Positions 53,052-64,000 of a stretch of DNA of 64,000 nt are shown here, in pieces. The stretch covers positions 1 through 64,000 of the forward strand of contig NZ_JAESVA010000017.1 of NCBI RefSeq assembly GCF_020621385.1. Reading direction: 5' to 3'. Source of the stretch: Acidisoma cellulosilyticum (GTDB lineage Bacteria; Pseudomonadota; Alphaproteobacteria; Acetobacterales; Acetobacteraceae). Under the pieces are notes generated by a model. The model had not been told where the DNA came from. It worked only from the letters and a program-made list of their open reading frames with translations, and did no database searches. How positions within the stretch are numbered: the first letter of the stretch is position 1; each line of letters begins with the position of its first letter. Both the position numbers and the translations under genes were made by a program.

Positions 53052-54137
53052 ATGGACACCAGCATCTCCACGCCCCGAGCGGCCGGCGATGCACCGATCG
53101 CGGAAAAGCGGTCCGGCGCGCCAATTTTCGGCGCCCTCGATTTGGGCACGAATAATTGCCGTCTGATGCTGGGTGTGCCGAGCAGCAACGGTTTTCGCGT
53201 CATCGAAAGCTTCAGCCGTTCCGTCGGTCTTGGCGAGGGATTGGCAGAAACCGGCCAATTGGCGGAATGCGCGATGGACCGTGCGATGGATGCGCTGCGG
53301 TCCTGCGCCGGTCGGCTGTCCCGCTACCGGCTGAGCGGCTTGACCGCGGTCGCGACGGAAGCCTGCCGCCGGGCCACCAATGGCGCCGACTTCCTGGCCC
53401 GCGTGCGCGAGCAGACCGGGCTTGATATCCGGATCATCTCCGGCCGGGAGGAGGCCGAGCTGACGCTGGAAAGCTGCTCGCCTTTGCTGCGTAATGCCGG
53501 CCCGCGGGCGCTGGTTTTCGATATCGGCGGCGGGTCCACCGAAATCGCCTGGGTCAGACTGGATGCCGGCCAGCCGACGCTGATCAGCTATGTCTCGCTG
53601 CCCTTCGGGGTCATGACGCTGCGGGCCTGTACCGAGCAGACCTGCTTCACCGAGGACGGCTTCAACACCATGGTCGAGACCGTGGAGGAGAAGCTGTGGG
53701 AGTTCGAGGACATCCACCGCATCGGGCGGGAGATCAATCGCGCCGGCGTCCGCCTGCTGGGCACCAGCGGTACGATTACGACGGTCGCCAGTGTGGCGCT
53801 GAAACTGCCGCGCTACCGCCGGCCGCTGGTGGACGGCATCGTACTGCCCGGCGAGGAAGCCGATCAGGCTGTGGAAAGCCTGCGCGCCATGGGCCGCGCC
53901 GGCCTGGCGGCCCATCCCTGCATCGGCGAGGACCGGGCCGATCTGGTGCTGCCGGGCTGCGCGATCTTTGCCGCCATCCGCTCCGTCTGGCCGACGCCGG
54001 AGGTGGGGGTCGCCGATCGTGGCTTGCGCGAAGGCATCCTTCTGCGGCAGATCCGCGGGGGGCGCCGTAAGGACAGCCGTCGCGGTTGCGGCGGTGGGGC
54101 TTTGCAGACATCCATCGCCGCTTCGCCCGCCGGCTGA
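53052..54137 (+). CDS. Ppx/GppA-family phosphatase
   Basis: The 361-residue protein has an actin-like ATPase fold: ALDLGTNNCRLMLG, VATEACRRATN, LTLESCSPLL, LVFDIGGGSTEIAW and LLGTSGTITTVAS. These match exopolyphosphatase or pppGpp phosphatase. It is followed 15 bases later by rlmE, a conserved pair in alphaproteobacteria. It lacks the long C-terminal HD-like domain of the E. coli enzymes, so it is the short form. Confidence 0.92.
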   Translation: MDTSISTPRAAGDAPIAEKRSGAPIFGALDLGTNNCRLMLGVPSSNGFRVIESFSRSVGLGEGLAETGQLAECAMDRAMDALRSCAGRLSRYRLSGLTAVATEACRRATNGADFLARVREQTGLDIRIISGREEAELTLESCSPLLRNAGPRALVFDIGGGSTEIAWVRLDAGQPTLISYVSLPFGVMTLRACTEQTCFTEDGFNTMVETVEEKLWEFEDIHRIGREINRAGVRLLGTSGTITTVASVALKLPRYRRPLVDGIVLPGEEADQAVESLRAMGRAGLAAHPCIGEDRADLVLPGCAIFAAIRSVWPTPEVGVADRGLREGILLRQIRGGRRKDSRRGCGGGALQTSIAASPAG

Positions 54138-54152
54138 CAAAGGCAGAATTTT

Positions 54153-54848
54153 ATGGCCCAAGATGGGCGCAAAGGCCCGCCCGGCGACCCGGGCAAGGGC
54201 GCAGGACGGGCTCTGACAGTCACGCTGAAGCGGACGGCGGGGCGCAGCGTCGCCTCTCAGCGTTGGCTGCAGCGGCAGTTGAACGACCCCTATGTCACGG
54301 CCGCGCAAAAGCAGGGCTGGCGGTCACGCGCCGCTTTCAAGCTGATCGAGCTGGATGACCGCTTCCAGATCATCAAGAAGGGCATGCGGGTGCTGGATCT
54401 GGGGGCTGCCCCCGGCGGTTGGACGCAGGTGGCGTTGGACCGTGGGGCGGCCGTCGTCGTCGGCATCGACCTGCTGGAAATCCCGCCTATTCCCGGCGCA
54501 CAGCTGATCCAGGGGGATGCGACCGACCCCGAAAATCAGGCCAGGATCATCGAACTGCTGGGCGGAAAGCCGGACCTGTTCCTGTCCGATATGGCGCCCA
54601 ATACCTCCGGCCATGCCTCGACCGATCACATCCGCATCGTGGCGCTTGCCGAAATGGCGCTGGATCTTGCCTTCGACCTGCTGCCGGTCGGCGGCACTTT
54701 CGTCGCGAAACTGTTCCAGGGCGGGGCCGACAAGCATCTGCTGGACCCGATGAAACTGCGGTTTGAGAGCGTGAAGCACGCAAAGCCGCCCGCGAGCCGC
54801 AAGGAATCGAGCGAGCTTTATGTAATTGCTAAGAATTTTAAAGGATAA
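54153..54848 (+). CDS. rlmE: 23S rRNA (uridine 2'-O) methyltransferase RlmE
   Basis: The 231-residue FtsJ/RrmJ protein has SRAAFKLIELDDRF (catalytic Lys63), the SAM motif VLDLGAAPGGWTQ, LSDMAPNTSGH and FVAKLFQGG. It methylates U2552 of 23S rRNA in late ribosome assembly. The first 25 residues are a Gly/Lys-rich extension. It forms a two-gene unit with the Ppx/GppA gene. A 7-bp hairpin (GTCCCTG/CAGGGAC at 54934-54955) in the downstream gap has no T run. Confidence 0.95.
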   Translation: MAQDGRKGPPGDPGKGAGRALTVTLKRTAGRSVASQRWLQRQLNDPYVTAAQKQGWRSRAAFKLIELDDRFQIIKKGMRVLDLGAAPGGWTQVALDRGAAVVVGIDLLEIPPIPGAQLIQGDATDPENQARIIELLGGKPDLFLSDMAPNTSGHASTDHIRIVALAEMALDLAFDLLPVGGTFVAKLFQGGADKHLLDPMKLRFESVKHAKPPASRKESSELYVIAKNFKG

Positions 54849-55012
54849 TCACACCGACAGGATTGGTCGGAAGGCTGGCGGGTCTCTCTTCTTGTCGTTT
54901 GATCGACTGATCGTTTTATCGACGGATCGTTTTGTCCCTGTCTCGTCTCAGGGACGTTGCGCGCGGGAAGTGAGGCTCTGTTTGCCATGGATCATGTTGA
55001 TAATGGATTGAT

Positions 55013-56404
55013 ATGACCAGATCCTTGATCAGCCTTGGGCAAAGATGCGACGTGGCATTTCAGCTCAGAATGCATGGCAGCGAAAATATCGCGCATTTTT
55101 TTGATTGGCTGGCAACGCCGATCGACGGGCTGATCAGGATCATCGAAAGAAATTTCGACGTCTTTCACCCGGAACATCTCACGCTGAGATTGGATCACAC
55201 GCCCCATTGCGTGCAGGACGTGGTGACCGGCGTCACCTTCCATCATCAATTTCCACTTTATGCGCACCATGTGCAGCCGGATTTTCTGCTGCACTATCCG
55301 GCCTTCATCAAGAAGTTCCAGTATCTGGCGGACCGCTTTCGCACCTATATGGCGACCAGGCCGGTGACTTTGGTGCGGCGCGTCATCGACTACGACAAGG
55401 CGCTGCGGCTGGAGCGGGCGGTCAAGACGACCTTCCCCGACGCGGATGTCCGGTTCCTCTATCTGCTCAACCAGGGGGTTGGATTCACGACGCCCCTCGG
55501 CCAGGCCCATGTCATCGGGACGGATGATTCAAGCTTCGGCGACCCGCTGCTGTGGGTGCCGATATTGTCTGACGCCGGGCTGATCGATCGCCCTTATCGC
55601 CGCGCGACCATCGAAGTTCTGGGTGTGGCGCATGATGACTATAATCTGGGGATTGAACGCCGGTTTACGGTCGCGCAGTTGACGGCCGCCATCGCCGCCA
55701 ACCCTGAAAACGCGGCTTTTCTGGTCGAGCTGGCGCAATGGTACGCCTTGCAAGGGCAATGGCAGGACATGCTGGTCGCGGCGGAACGGGCGATCGCCTG
55801 CAATCCCTCTGTCTGGGGCGCTGCATTTTATGCCGGCTGGGCCGCCTGGTCGCTGGGCCGGCTGACGCCGCATGAGGCGGCCGATCGGCTGCAGCGGCAG
55901 GCGCATCTGCCGGACGCGAGACCCTCCTGGGCCTTGATCGCGGCGGAAGCCTTGCGGCTGGCCGGTCGCGTGCCGGAAGCCTTGATCTGTCTCGACCAGG
56001 CCATGAAAGCGGATCCGCTCGACTACCGGCTCTATTTCGAAAAAGCGAATTGCCTGCGCGATCCGAAGGATGCGCGGGAGATGGTTCTGGTCGTCCAGGC
56101 CGCGCGGCGGTTGGCGGGCGACCGGCCCTCCTACCTGCACGAGCATTATCTGGCCAACGCGCTGGAGGCATTGGGCGATCTTGAGGGCGCTTTGCAGGCG
56201 GCCGAACGAACGGTCTCGGGACCGCCGATTTTCTCCTTCCTTTGGACCTATGCCGGTCTGCTGCATAAGCTCGGCCGAAATCAGGCCGCATTGGAGGCTT
56301 TGGAACGGGCCAGGGCGGTTGCCAACCCGGAACAGCTTGATCACCTGGACGTTGTCGTCGAAAGAATCAAAAAGCGGATAGCGGTCGCTATCATGGGGCT
56401 CTGA
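55013..56404 (+). CDS. DUF1796-type protein with C-terminal TPR array
   Basis: The 463-residue protein opens with the DUF1796 signature ISLGQRCDVAFQLRMHGSEN followed by FFDWLATP, a putative papain-like cysteine peptidase fold with the conserved Cys and, later, His (FHHQFPLYAHH) and Asp. From about 225 onward it is a tetratricopeptide-like repeat array (AAFLVELAQWYALQGQWQDM, then LVAAERAIACNPSVW; ALICLDQAMKADPLDYRLYF). It is probably cytoplasmic. The domain usually occurs in glycosylation or capsule loci. The neighbouring genes here do not explain it. Confidence 0.75.
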   Translation: MTRSLISLGQRCDVAFQLRMHGSENIAHFFDWLATPIDGLIRIIERNFDVFHPEHLTLRLDHTPHCVQDVVTGVTFHHQFPLYAHHVQPDFLLHYPAFIKKFQYLADRFRTYMATRPVTLVRRVIDYDKALRLERAVKTTFPDADVRFLYLLNQGVGFTTPLGQAHVIGTDDSSFGDPLLWVPILSDAGLIDRPYRRATIEVLGVAHDDYNLGIERRFTVAQLTAAIAANPENAAFLVELAQWYALQGQWQDMLVAAERAIACNPSVWGAAFYAGWAAWSLGRLTPHEAADRLQRQAHLPDARPSWALIAAEALRLAGRVPEALICLDQAMKADPLDYRLYFEKANCLRDPKDAREMVLVVQAARRLAGDRPSYLHEHYLANALEALGDLEGALQAAERTVSGPPIFSFLWTYAGLLHKLGRNQAALEALERARAVANPEQLDHLDVVVERIKKRIAVAIMGL

Positions 56405-56516
56405 ACCCAGCCTGTCGCTCCAAGCACGCGGCTTGACCGCAAGGATGTAAAAATCACCCAGCGGTTGCGTGAAGGCTTGACAAGCAGGCCTGGAATGATG
56501 TGGACTTAGGAAATCG

Positions 56517-56530
56517 GGTAAACGTTTACC
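56517..56530. promoter_or_regulatory. LacI-family operator GGTAAACGTTTACC
   Basis: The perfect 14-bp palindrome has the AACGTT centre of LacI-family operators. It lies about 65 bases before the chosen ATG of the LacI regulator, downstream of a TTGACA hexamer at 56477-56482. This suggests autoregulation. The same repressor probably controls the sugar ABC operon. Confidence 0.8.
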
Positions 56531-56595
56531 CTCACAATGAAAAAACCGCTCCGGTGACGGATTTGTCCCTGCTACGCGATCGCACAACCCCGCGC

Positions 56596-57609
56596 ATGGA
56601 GGCGCAGACAGCAAAGCCCGCCGGCATTCAGGCGGTGGCGGCGCGTGCCGGCGTTTCCATCGCGACCGTCTCGCGCGTGCTCAACGGCATCAGCACCAAG
56701 GCAGGGGTGGAGACCAGCGCCCGCGTGCGGCAGGCGGCGGAGGAATTGGGCTATCGCCCGGCCCATGCCGGACGGGCCTTGCGCATGCGCCAGACCAGGC
56801 TGGTGGCGCTGCTGATGCCCGATATCGCCAATGCCTTCTATTCTGCGATTGCCCGGTCAATCGAAACGACGCTGCGCGACCGCGATCACACCATGATCCT
56901 GTGCAATACCGGGGAAGACCCGGATTTGCAGGATTTCTATTTGCGGGAGATGCAGGCCTATCACGTGCGCGGCGTCGCGCTGCTGGGTGCGGTGGAAAGC
57001 GACGGGCTGGACCAGGCGCTTGCCTCCGGCCTGCCGATCGCCTTCGTCAACCGCAAGCCGCCGCGCGGTGGCGGCGTCTTCGTCGGTATCGACAACAGGG
57101 CAGCCGGGCTTGCCGTCGCCGAGCACTTTCTGGCCAAGGGCTTTCAAAGTTGCGGTGTCATTCACGGGCCACTGCATTCCTCGGCCAGCCGGGAGCGTTT
57201 CGAAGGCTTTATGGACCGGTTGCGCGAGGCTGGCTGCGCGCCTTTGCCGGCACATATTCTGGACGGCGGTCTGTCGCTTGAAGGCGGCTACCGGGAAGCC
57301 GCGCGGATGCTGGCGGGCAGCCATCGGCCGCGGGCCATCTTCTGCGGCAATGATCTGGTCGCCTATGGCCTGTTCCGTCGCTGCCGCGAATTGGGCCTCA
57401 GCGTGCCGCAGGATATCGCGATTTTCGGCTTTGACGACAATCCGCTCAATGACTGGACCGCGCCTTGGTTGAGCACGATCCATATTCCGTACGATGCCTT
57501 TGGCGCAGCCGTGACCGATGCCTTGTTCCGCCTATGGGACGGCACCGGCAAGGCAGGGCCGGCGGACCCGCTGCCTTTCTCCATCAAACTGAGAGGGTCT
57601 GCCGAATAG
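56596..57609 (+). CDS. LacI-family transcriptional regulator of the sugar operon
   Basis: The 337-residue regulator has the HTH IQAVAARAGVSIATVSRVLNG at its start, then the linker and a periplasmic-binding-like sugar domain (VALLMPDIANAFYSAIARSIE, GVALLGAVESDGLDQAL, FCGNDLVAYGLFRR, FGFDDNPLNDWTAPWLSTI). I use the ATG at 56596. The longer frame would include the operator in the coding sequence. Sugar-responsive repression of the downstream ABC transporter is the likely role, with 74 bases between the genes. Confidence 0.9.
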   Translation: MEAQTAKPAGIQAVAARAGVSIATVSRVLNGISTKAGVETSARVRQAAEELGYRPAHAGRALRMRQTRLVALLMPDIANAFYSAIARSIETTLRDRDHTMILCNTGEDPDLQDFYLREMQAYHVRGVALLGAVESDGLDQALASGLPIAFVNRKPPRGGGVFVGIDNRAAGLAVAEHFLAKGFQSCGVIHGPLHSSASRERFEGFMDRLREAGCAPLPAHILDGGLSLEGGYREAARMLAGSHRPRAIFCGNDLVAYGLFRRCRELGLSVPQDIAIFGFDDNPLNDWTAPWLSTIHIPYDAFGAAVTDALFRLWDGTGKAGPADPLPFSIKLRGSAE

Positions 57610-57683
57610 CGCCTGATTTTGCCTGAATACACCTGAAAAAAATAAAAGCGCCGATCAATGGCGCGATAACAACGGGGGAAGTA

Positions 57684-58802
57684 ATGAAGCCATTTGCACG
57701 CTTGGCCGCAGCCTTTTTGGCTGGCGCCGCACTATTGACCGGGGGCGCCACCGCGCAGGCCAAACCCTTCAAAGTCTATCTCAGCATGAGCTATATCGGG
57801 AATGACTGGCAGGCCGAGGCCGAGAATATGGTCCGCGCCATGGCCGCATCCAGCGCCCTGAAGGACAAGGTGAAGCTGGACGTTCAGGTCTCTGGCCCCA
57901 ATGCGCAGCGCCAGATTCAACAGATCAACGCCATGGTGCAAGCGGGCGCGCAGGCAATTGTGGTCTATCCGATTTCGCCGACCGCGCTGAACCCGGTCAT
58001 CCGTGCGGCCTGCGCGCGGCATGTCGTCGTCATCGCCTATGACGCGCAGGTGACGGAACCTTGCGCCTACAACGTGCATATCGATCAGACCGAAGCCGGC
58101 CGCGTGACGGCGCAATGGCTGGCCGACAAACTGCAGGGCAAGGGCAATATCGTACTGATGGACGGCGTGCCCGGCACCTCCGTCGATACCGGCCGCACGG
58201 CCGCCGCCAAGGCCGTGTTCGCGAAATATCCCGGCATTCACATCGTCGCCGAAGGTGTCGGCATGTGGAGCCAGGCCGTCGCCCGTACGGAATTGTCCAA
58301 GGTCATCGCGACGCATCCCTGGAGCGGCATCGACGGGTTGTGGATGCAGGTCGGCTGCCTGACCGCGACGTCGATGGAAAAGGAATCCGGCATCGCGGAC
58401 AATGCGCTGAAGCCCTGTGCGGGTGAGGGGTCAAACGGCCATCGCACGCAGATGCTGGCGGCCGATACGACCGTTCAGGGTGCCCAGGGCGACTATCGCC
58501 CGATGGGTCTGCCCAGCATCTCCTATGCCTCGCCGCCCTATTCCGGCGGATTGGCGCTGAAGCTGGCGGTGCAGGCGCTGGAGGGCAAGACCCTGCCGCA
58601 TAACATCATCCTGCCGCTGCCGCTGGTGAAGAACGAGACCGTGAAACTGTGCACGACCGGCACCTGGAACGATATGAGCCAGGGTTGCAACGTGTTCCAG
58701 CCTGCGCTGATCAGCAATCCGGGCTGGTTCGCGGCCATCTATTCCCAGGACACGCTGGAGCTCGGCCTGCAGGCCGCGCTGCATGGCACGCCCGAGAACT
58801 GA
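57684..58802 (+). CDS. sugar ABC transporter substrate-binding protein
   Basis: The 372-residue periplasmic protein has a signal peptide (MKPFARLAAAFLAGAALLTG, cleavage near AQA-KPF) and the RbsB-type type I fold: VYLSMSYIGNDWQAEAENMV, INAMVQAGAQAIVVYPIS, HVVVIAYDAQVTEP and the hinge VLMDGVPGTSVDTGR. It carries extra cysteines (CARH, EPCAYN, VGCLTAT, LKPCAG). It delivers a sugar to the double permease. It is preceded by the ribosome site GGGGGAAG. Confidence 0.92.
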   Translation: MKPFARLAAAFLAGAALLTGGATAQAKPFKVYLSMSYIGNDWQAEAENMVRAMAASSALKDKVKLDVQVSGPNAQRQIQQINAMVQAGAQAIVVYPISPTALNPVIRAACARHVVVIAYDAQVTEPCAYNVHIDQTEAGRVTAQWLADKLQGKGNIVLMDGVPGTSVDTGRTAAAKAVFAKYPGIHIVAEGVGMWSQAVARTELSKVIATHPWSGIDGLWMQVGCLTATSMEKESGIADNALKPCAGEGSNGHRTQMLAADTTVQGAQGDYRPMGLPSISYASPPYSGGLALKLAVQALEGKTLPHNIILPLPLVKNETVKLCTTGTWNDMSQGCNVFQPALISNPGWFAAIYSQDTLELGLQAALHGTPEN

Positions 58803-58828
58803 GCCGACAGAATGAAGGCGACAGTATC

Positions 58829-60390
<1,562 letters not shown>

Positions 60391-60394
<4 letters not shown>

Positions 60395-62415
60395 GTGGCC
60401 TTGTCTCATCCCATCGCAGCTTCATGCCGGAACTGCTGCGCAAGCGTGGGTTGCTGACCGCGATTGCGGTCTTTCTGCTGCTGCTGATCGCCGTCAATCT
60501 GCTCTCGGCCGCGCCGATGGGCTATTTCGACGTCTCCTATCTCTCATCCGGCGGTGCGCCGCTGGCGCTGGCCGCCGTGGGGCAGACGCTTGTTATTCTG
60601 ACCGGCGGTTTCGATCTCAGCGCCGGGGCCGTGATCTCTCTCGTCAATGTTCTGTTGGCGACGCATCTGGGCACGACGCCGGGTTCCGAAATCCTTTGGG
60701 CCGTCGTGGGCATCGGGGTCGGCGCGCTCGTCGGCGCGGTCAACGGCTTCTTTGTGGCACTGCTGCGGTTGCAGCCGATTGTCGTGACGCTGGCTGTCAT
60801 GTTCGTGACCGAGGGCGTGACGCTGCTGGTGATGGATAAGCCCGGTGGGTCGGTGCCTGCGGATTTCGCCGCCTTTTTCACGGGCAGCGCGATCCCTAAT
60901 CTGTTGCCGGCGCCGTTGATCCTGATCGTCGCCGTGCTGGTCATCTGGGGCTTGCTGAAACAGACGCGATTCGGCACCGCGCTTTATGCCATCGGCAGCG
61001 ACGCCGATGCCGCACGCTTTATCGGCATCAAGGTTGCGCGCACTACCTTCATCACCTATGCCCTGTCGGGCGCGGCTTACGGCCTCGCGGGCGTCATGGT
61101 GACGGCGCAGACCAGCACCGGCGACCCGCTGGTGGGCGACCCCTTGCTGCTGCAAATTTTTGCGGCGGTCGTCATCGGCGGCACCGTGCTGGGCGGTGGA
61201 CGCGGCGGCTGCGTGGGCTCCGTCTTCGGTGCCTATGCGCTGATGCTCATCGTCAATATCCTGCTCGTGCTCAATGTGCCGGCCTATTACGGCACGGTGG
61301 TCGAAGGGCTGATCCTGATCCTCGCCGCCTTCAGCGGCGTCGCCAACGCCAATCTGCCGGTGGCACGCTGGTTGGCGGCCCCCCGCCTGCCGGCCTGGCA
61401 GCCGCGTCGGGGTGGTGCGGCGCCGACCGTCAGGCTCGGCATGGATGGGCCAGCGACGGTGGTGCCGCGCGTGCCCTGGCTGCGACGGCATGGCGAGGTG
61501 CTGCGCTACAGCCTGCCGGCCTATCTCTGCTTCCTGATCGTGCTCGTCGTCACCGGCTTCATGTTCGGCGGGATCGGTCCGCATTATCTCGGCGTGCTGG
61601 CCGTGCTCTGCTCCTTCCTGATCGTCCTCGCCCTCGGGCAGGGTGCGGTGATCCTGACCGGCGGGCTCGATCTGTCAGTGCCTTGGACCATTGGCCTTGC
61701 CGGCATCCTTGTCGCCGGCTTCGCCCAGGGCAGCGCGGATGCCGCGATTTGGACCGTGCCGCTGGTCTTGCTGGTGGGGGCTGCCATCGGCGTCGTCAAC
61801 GGGGCCGGCGTCGTGCTGTTCGGCCTGCCGCCGATCGTGGTCACACTCGGCATGAACGGCATCCTGCAGGGTGTGGCACTGCTGTATAGCGGCGGCACGC
61901 CCTCGGGCTTCGCGCCGCCAGCGCTGCGCTGGATCATGACCGGTCAACTGTTCGGCATCACGCCTGCCATCTGGTTCGTGCTGGCCTTTATCATTGCCGC
62001 AAGCCTGCTACTGTCGCGCACGAGTTTCGGCCGCCGCATCTACGCGGTCGGCAACAACCCCCGCGTCGCCCGGCTGTCAGGCGTCAATGTCGGGCGCACT
62101 ACCATCGGGGTCTATGTCCTGAGCGCGGTCTGCGCCTCGCTCGTCGGCATCATGCTGGCGGGTTTCAGCGGCCAGGCGAGCCTTGGCATGGGGGACGATT
62201 ATCTTCTCCCCTCCATCGCCGTCGTCGTGGTCGGCGGCACGTTGATTACCGGCGGGCGCGGCCATTACCTTGGCATGGTCGGCGGCGTGCTGCTGCTGAC
62301 GGCCTTGCAAACCCTGCTGGCCGGCACGACGACACCGCCGGCCATACGCGAAATTCTTTATGGCGCTGTCGTCTTGGCAGCGGTTGTCGCGCTGCGCGAA
62401 CGCGCACCCGGCTGA
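60391..62415 (+). CDS. fused tandem sugar ABC permease
   Basis: The 674-residue membrane protein consists of two RbsC-type permease domains in one chain: about 30-330 (ALAAVGQTLVILTGGFDLSAGAVI, FGTALYAIGSDADAARFIG) and 370-670 (VLALGQGAVILTGGLDLSVPWTI, FGRRIYAVGNNPRVARLSG). An arginine/proline-rich linker of about 40 residues joins them. Each half has around eight to ten helices. Typically two separate permeases form the pore; here the heterodimer is covalent. The ATG overlaps the ATPase stop (ATGA). Confidence 0.92.
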
Positions 62416-62433
62416 GTTGGATAGGAACGGATC

Positions 62434-63210
62434 ATGCAAAAACGTCAGGTTAAGCCCGGTCTCAGGGTTCTCGTCACCGCAGGGGCAAGCGGCATCGGCC
62501 GCGCCATTGCCGATGCTTTCGTTGAGGACGGCGCGAAAGTGCATGTCTGCGACGTCAATGAAAGCGCTCTCGCGGAATGCGCGGCGGTGCTGGGCGTCTC
62601 GACCTCCATCGCCGATGTCTCGAACGAGGCGCAGGTCGAACGCATGGTGAGCGAGGCCGTCGCGGCGCTCGGCGGTCTTGATGTGCTGATCAATAATGCG
62701 GGCATCGCCGGCCCCACGGGGACGGTGGACGAAATCGCGACCAGCGCCTGGCGCAGCACGATCGACATCAACCTCAACGGCCAGTTCTATTGCGCGCATT
62801 ACGCCGTGCCGCATCTGCGGGCGGCGGGCGAGGGCGCGATCGTCAATATGTCTTCCTCGGCCGGGCGTTTCGGCTATGCCTATCGCACGCCCTATTCCGC
62901 GTCGAAATGGGCGATCGTCGGCTTCACGCAAAGCCTGGCCAAGGAACTGGGTCCGGACGGTATTCGCGTCAACGCCATCCTGCCCGGCATCGTCAAAGGC
63001 CCGCGCATGGAAGGCGTCATCCGCGCTCGCGCCGAACAGACCGGCGTGCCTTACGAGGCGATGGAGGCCGAATATCTTCAGCGCATTTCGCTGCGCCATA
63101 TGGTGACGCCGGATGATATCGCATCCGCCGCCATCTTCCTTTGCACCCAGGCCGGGTGGAATATTTCCGGCCAATCCATTGCCGTCTGCGGCAATGTCGA
63201 AAGCCTTTGA
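62434..63210 (+). CDS. SDR-family oxidoreductase of the sugar operon
   Basis: The 258-residue short-chain dehydrogenase has VLVTAGASGIGRAIADAF, INNAGIAGPTG, YSASKWAIVGF with active Tyr/Lys and the end ISGQSIAVCGNVESL. It resembles sugar or polyol dehydrogenases used with BKACE enzymes in catabolic operons. It lies 18 bases after the permease stop. It would oxidise the imported sugar or an acid derivative before the next enzyme. Confidence 0.92.
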   Translation: MQKRQVKPGLRVLVTAGASGIGRAIADAFVEDGAKVHVCDVNESALAECAAVLGVSTSIADVSNEAQVERMVSEAVAALGGLDVLINNAGIAGPTGTVDEIATSAWRSTIDINLNGQFYCAHYAVPHLRAAGEGAIVNMSSSAGRFGYAYRTPYSASKWAIVGFTQSLAKELGPDGIRVNAILPGIVKGPRMEGVIRARAEQTGVPYEAMEAEYLQRISLRHMVTPDDIASAAIFLCTQAGWNISGQSIAVCGNVESL

Positions 63211-63236
63211 GATAAGCTGAGAAACAGGAGGGTCGC

Positions 63237-64000
63237 ATGGCCGCTGCCAGAAAAGTCATCATCACCTGCGCTGTCACGGGTGCGATCCACACGCCCTCGA
63301 TGTCGCCTTATCTGCCGGTGACGGCGGATGAGATTGCCGAGGCCGCCATCGGCGCGGCGGAAGCCGGCGCCGCTATCGTCCATCTTCATGCCCGCAATCC
63401 GGAGACCGGCAGGCCCGATCAGAGCCCGGAGGCTTTTCTGCCCTTTATCAAGCGGATCAAGCAGGCATCCGATGTGGTGATCAATCTCACCAGCGGCGGT
63501 GCGCCCTATATGATGATCGATGAGCGTATCGGGCCGGCAATGACGCATCATCCGGAAGTTGCCTCGCTCAATATGGGGTCCTTCAATTTCGGCCTGTTTC
63601 CCATGCTGAAGCGCTTCAAGGATTTCAAGCATGAGTGGGAAAGGTCGCATCTGGAAAACAGCGTCGATCTTATCTTCCGCAATACCTTCAAGGATATCGA
63701 ATACGCGCTCGCGGCCTGCGCCGGCAACGGCACGCGCTTTGAGTTCGAATGCTACGATACCGGCCATCTCTACAATCTCGCGCATTTTGTCGATCGGGGA
63801 TTGGTCAAGCCGCCCTTCTTCGTGCAGACCGTCTTCGGCATTCTCGGCGGTATCGGCACGCATCCCGAAGACGTCATGCATATGAAGCGCACGGCGGACC
63901 GGCTGTTCGGTGACGATTATCGCTGGTCCGTGCTCGGCGGTGGACGCATGCAGATGCCGATCGCGGCGATGGCCGCCGGTATGGGCGGGCATATTCGCGT
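63237..64000 (+). CDS. DUF849/BKACE-family beta-keto acid cleavage enzyme (partial, cut by window end)
   Basis: The gene starts at an ATG with an AGGAGGG ribosome site and stays open to the window edge. The first 254 residues are seen (family about 280-310). It shows KVIITCAVTGAIHTPSMSPYLP, the GAAIVHLHARNPETGRP zinc-site motif, INLTSGG, SLNMGSFNFG, FEFECYDTGHL and GGGRMQMP. BKACE enzymes cleave beta-keto acids with acetyl-CoA, giving a CoA ester and acetoacetate. In this operon it would act after the SDR oxidises the imported substrate to a beta-keto acid. Confidence 0.92.
   Translation, partial: MAAARKVIITCAVTGAIHTPSMSPYLPVTADEIAEAAIGAAEAGAAIVHLHARNPETGRPDQSPEAFLPFIKRIKQASDVVINLTSGGAPYMMIDERIGPAMTHHPEVASLNMGSFNFGLFPMLKRFKDFKHEWERSHLENSVDLIFRNTFKDIEYALAACAGNGTRFEFECYDTGHLYNLAHFVDRGLVKPPFFVQTVFGILGGIGTHPEDVMHMKRTADRLFGDDYRWSVLGGGRMQMPIAAMAAGMGGHIR

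Noticed and set aside
54934-54955. GTCCCTG/CAGGGAC hairpin after rlmE as a riboswitch or terminator
   Set aside because: It is a single 7-bp stem with no T run and no further structure.

Overview
The window reads as the chromosome of a GC-rich alphaproteobacterium. A Rhodospirillales/Acetobacteraceae-type host is my best guess, from the flavour of the housekeeping genes (TPR protein then BamB, RlmE, Rpe, a BBE-type oxidase, sugar ABC genes). This is inference without a database search. The left 28 kb is visibly more AT-rich and patchy than the right 36 kb.

Left accessory part (1-14.7 kb). A broken MgtC-like gene is followed by a haloperoxidase-like protein that has lost its catalytic triad, a large winged-helix/STAND ATPase regulator, an AraC regulator and a small His-rich secreted peptide. 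An eight-gene leftward operon (12546 to 6302) then carries two SDRs, a GST-like protein, an alpha/beta hydrolase, two Old Yellow Enzyme ene-reductases, a SnoaL-like protein and a DUF427 protein. It looks like a mobile detoxification or carbonyl/ene-reduction cassette. A tautomerase and a LysR regulator lie beside it.

Island (14.7-27.7 kb). Debris flanks a coherent module. The debris is a 5'-truncated helicase, a 239-bp element with 45-bp perfect inverted ends, and a ROK regulator fused to an inverted SIR2-like fragment. Between them, a VWA protein, a PP2C phosphatase and a multi-domain membrane kinase (kinase, CPWC, two TM, HhH, TM, SH3b) overlap head to tail. This is the layout of the TerY-P phosphorylation triad known from tellurite/stress and conflict systems. 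Here it is followed by two DUF4236-type proteins (one with a second SH3b domain), a secreted protein split over two frames, and a strong terminator. No TerC/TerD-like gene is visible. It is the best candidate for an undescribed system in the window.

Core-like part (27.7-64 kb). In order: a copper cluster (SCO, CopD, CopC, DUF2946); a membrane protein; an HTH protein; a YcaQ-type protein; a Pro/Ala-rich protein with a MucR-like N-terminus; an ABC importer with a nucleoside hydrolase; a GNAT; Rpe; a GST-like protein under a probable operator pair; a bicovalent flavin oxidase; a bestrophin; BamB and its TPR partner; glutathione peroxidase; a class III aminotransferase; DUF5993 with DsbB; a dihydroorotase and GT9 pair; a Ppx/GppA phosphatase with RlmE; and a DUF1796-TPR protein. 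A LacI-controlled sugar ABC operon (with a fused double permease) leads into an SDR and a DUF849/BKACE enzyme cut by the window edge.

Running through 35.9-50.6 kb are two related families of short palindromic TA-bounded elements. Family A has four copies of exactly 161 bp. Family B has two clear copies of about 168 bp and one decayed copy. They share terminal repeats, and five of the seven supply or coincide with the stop codon of the adjoining gene.
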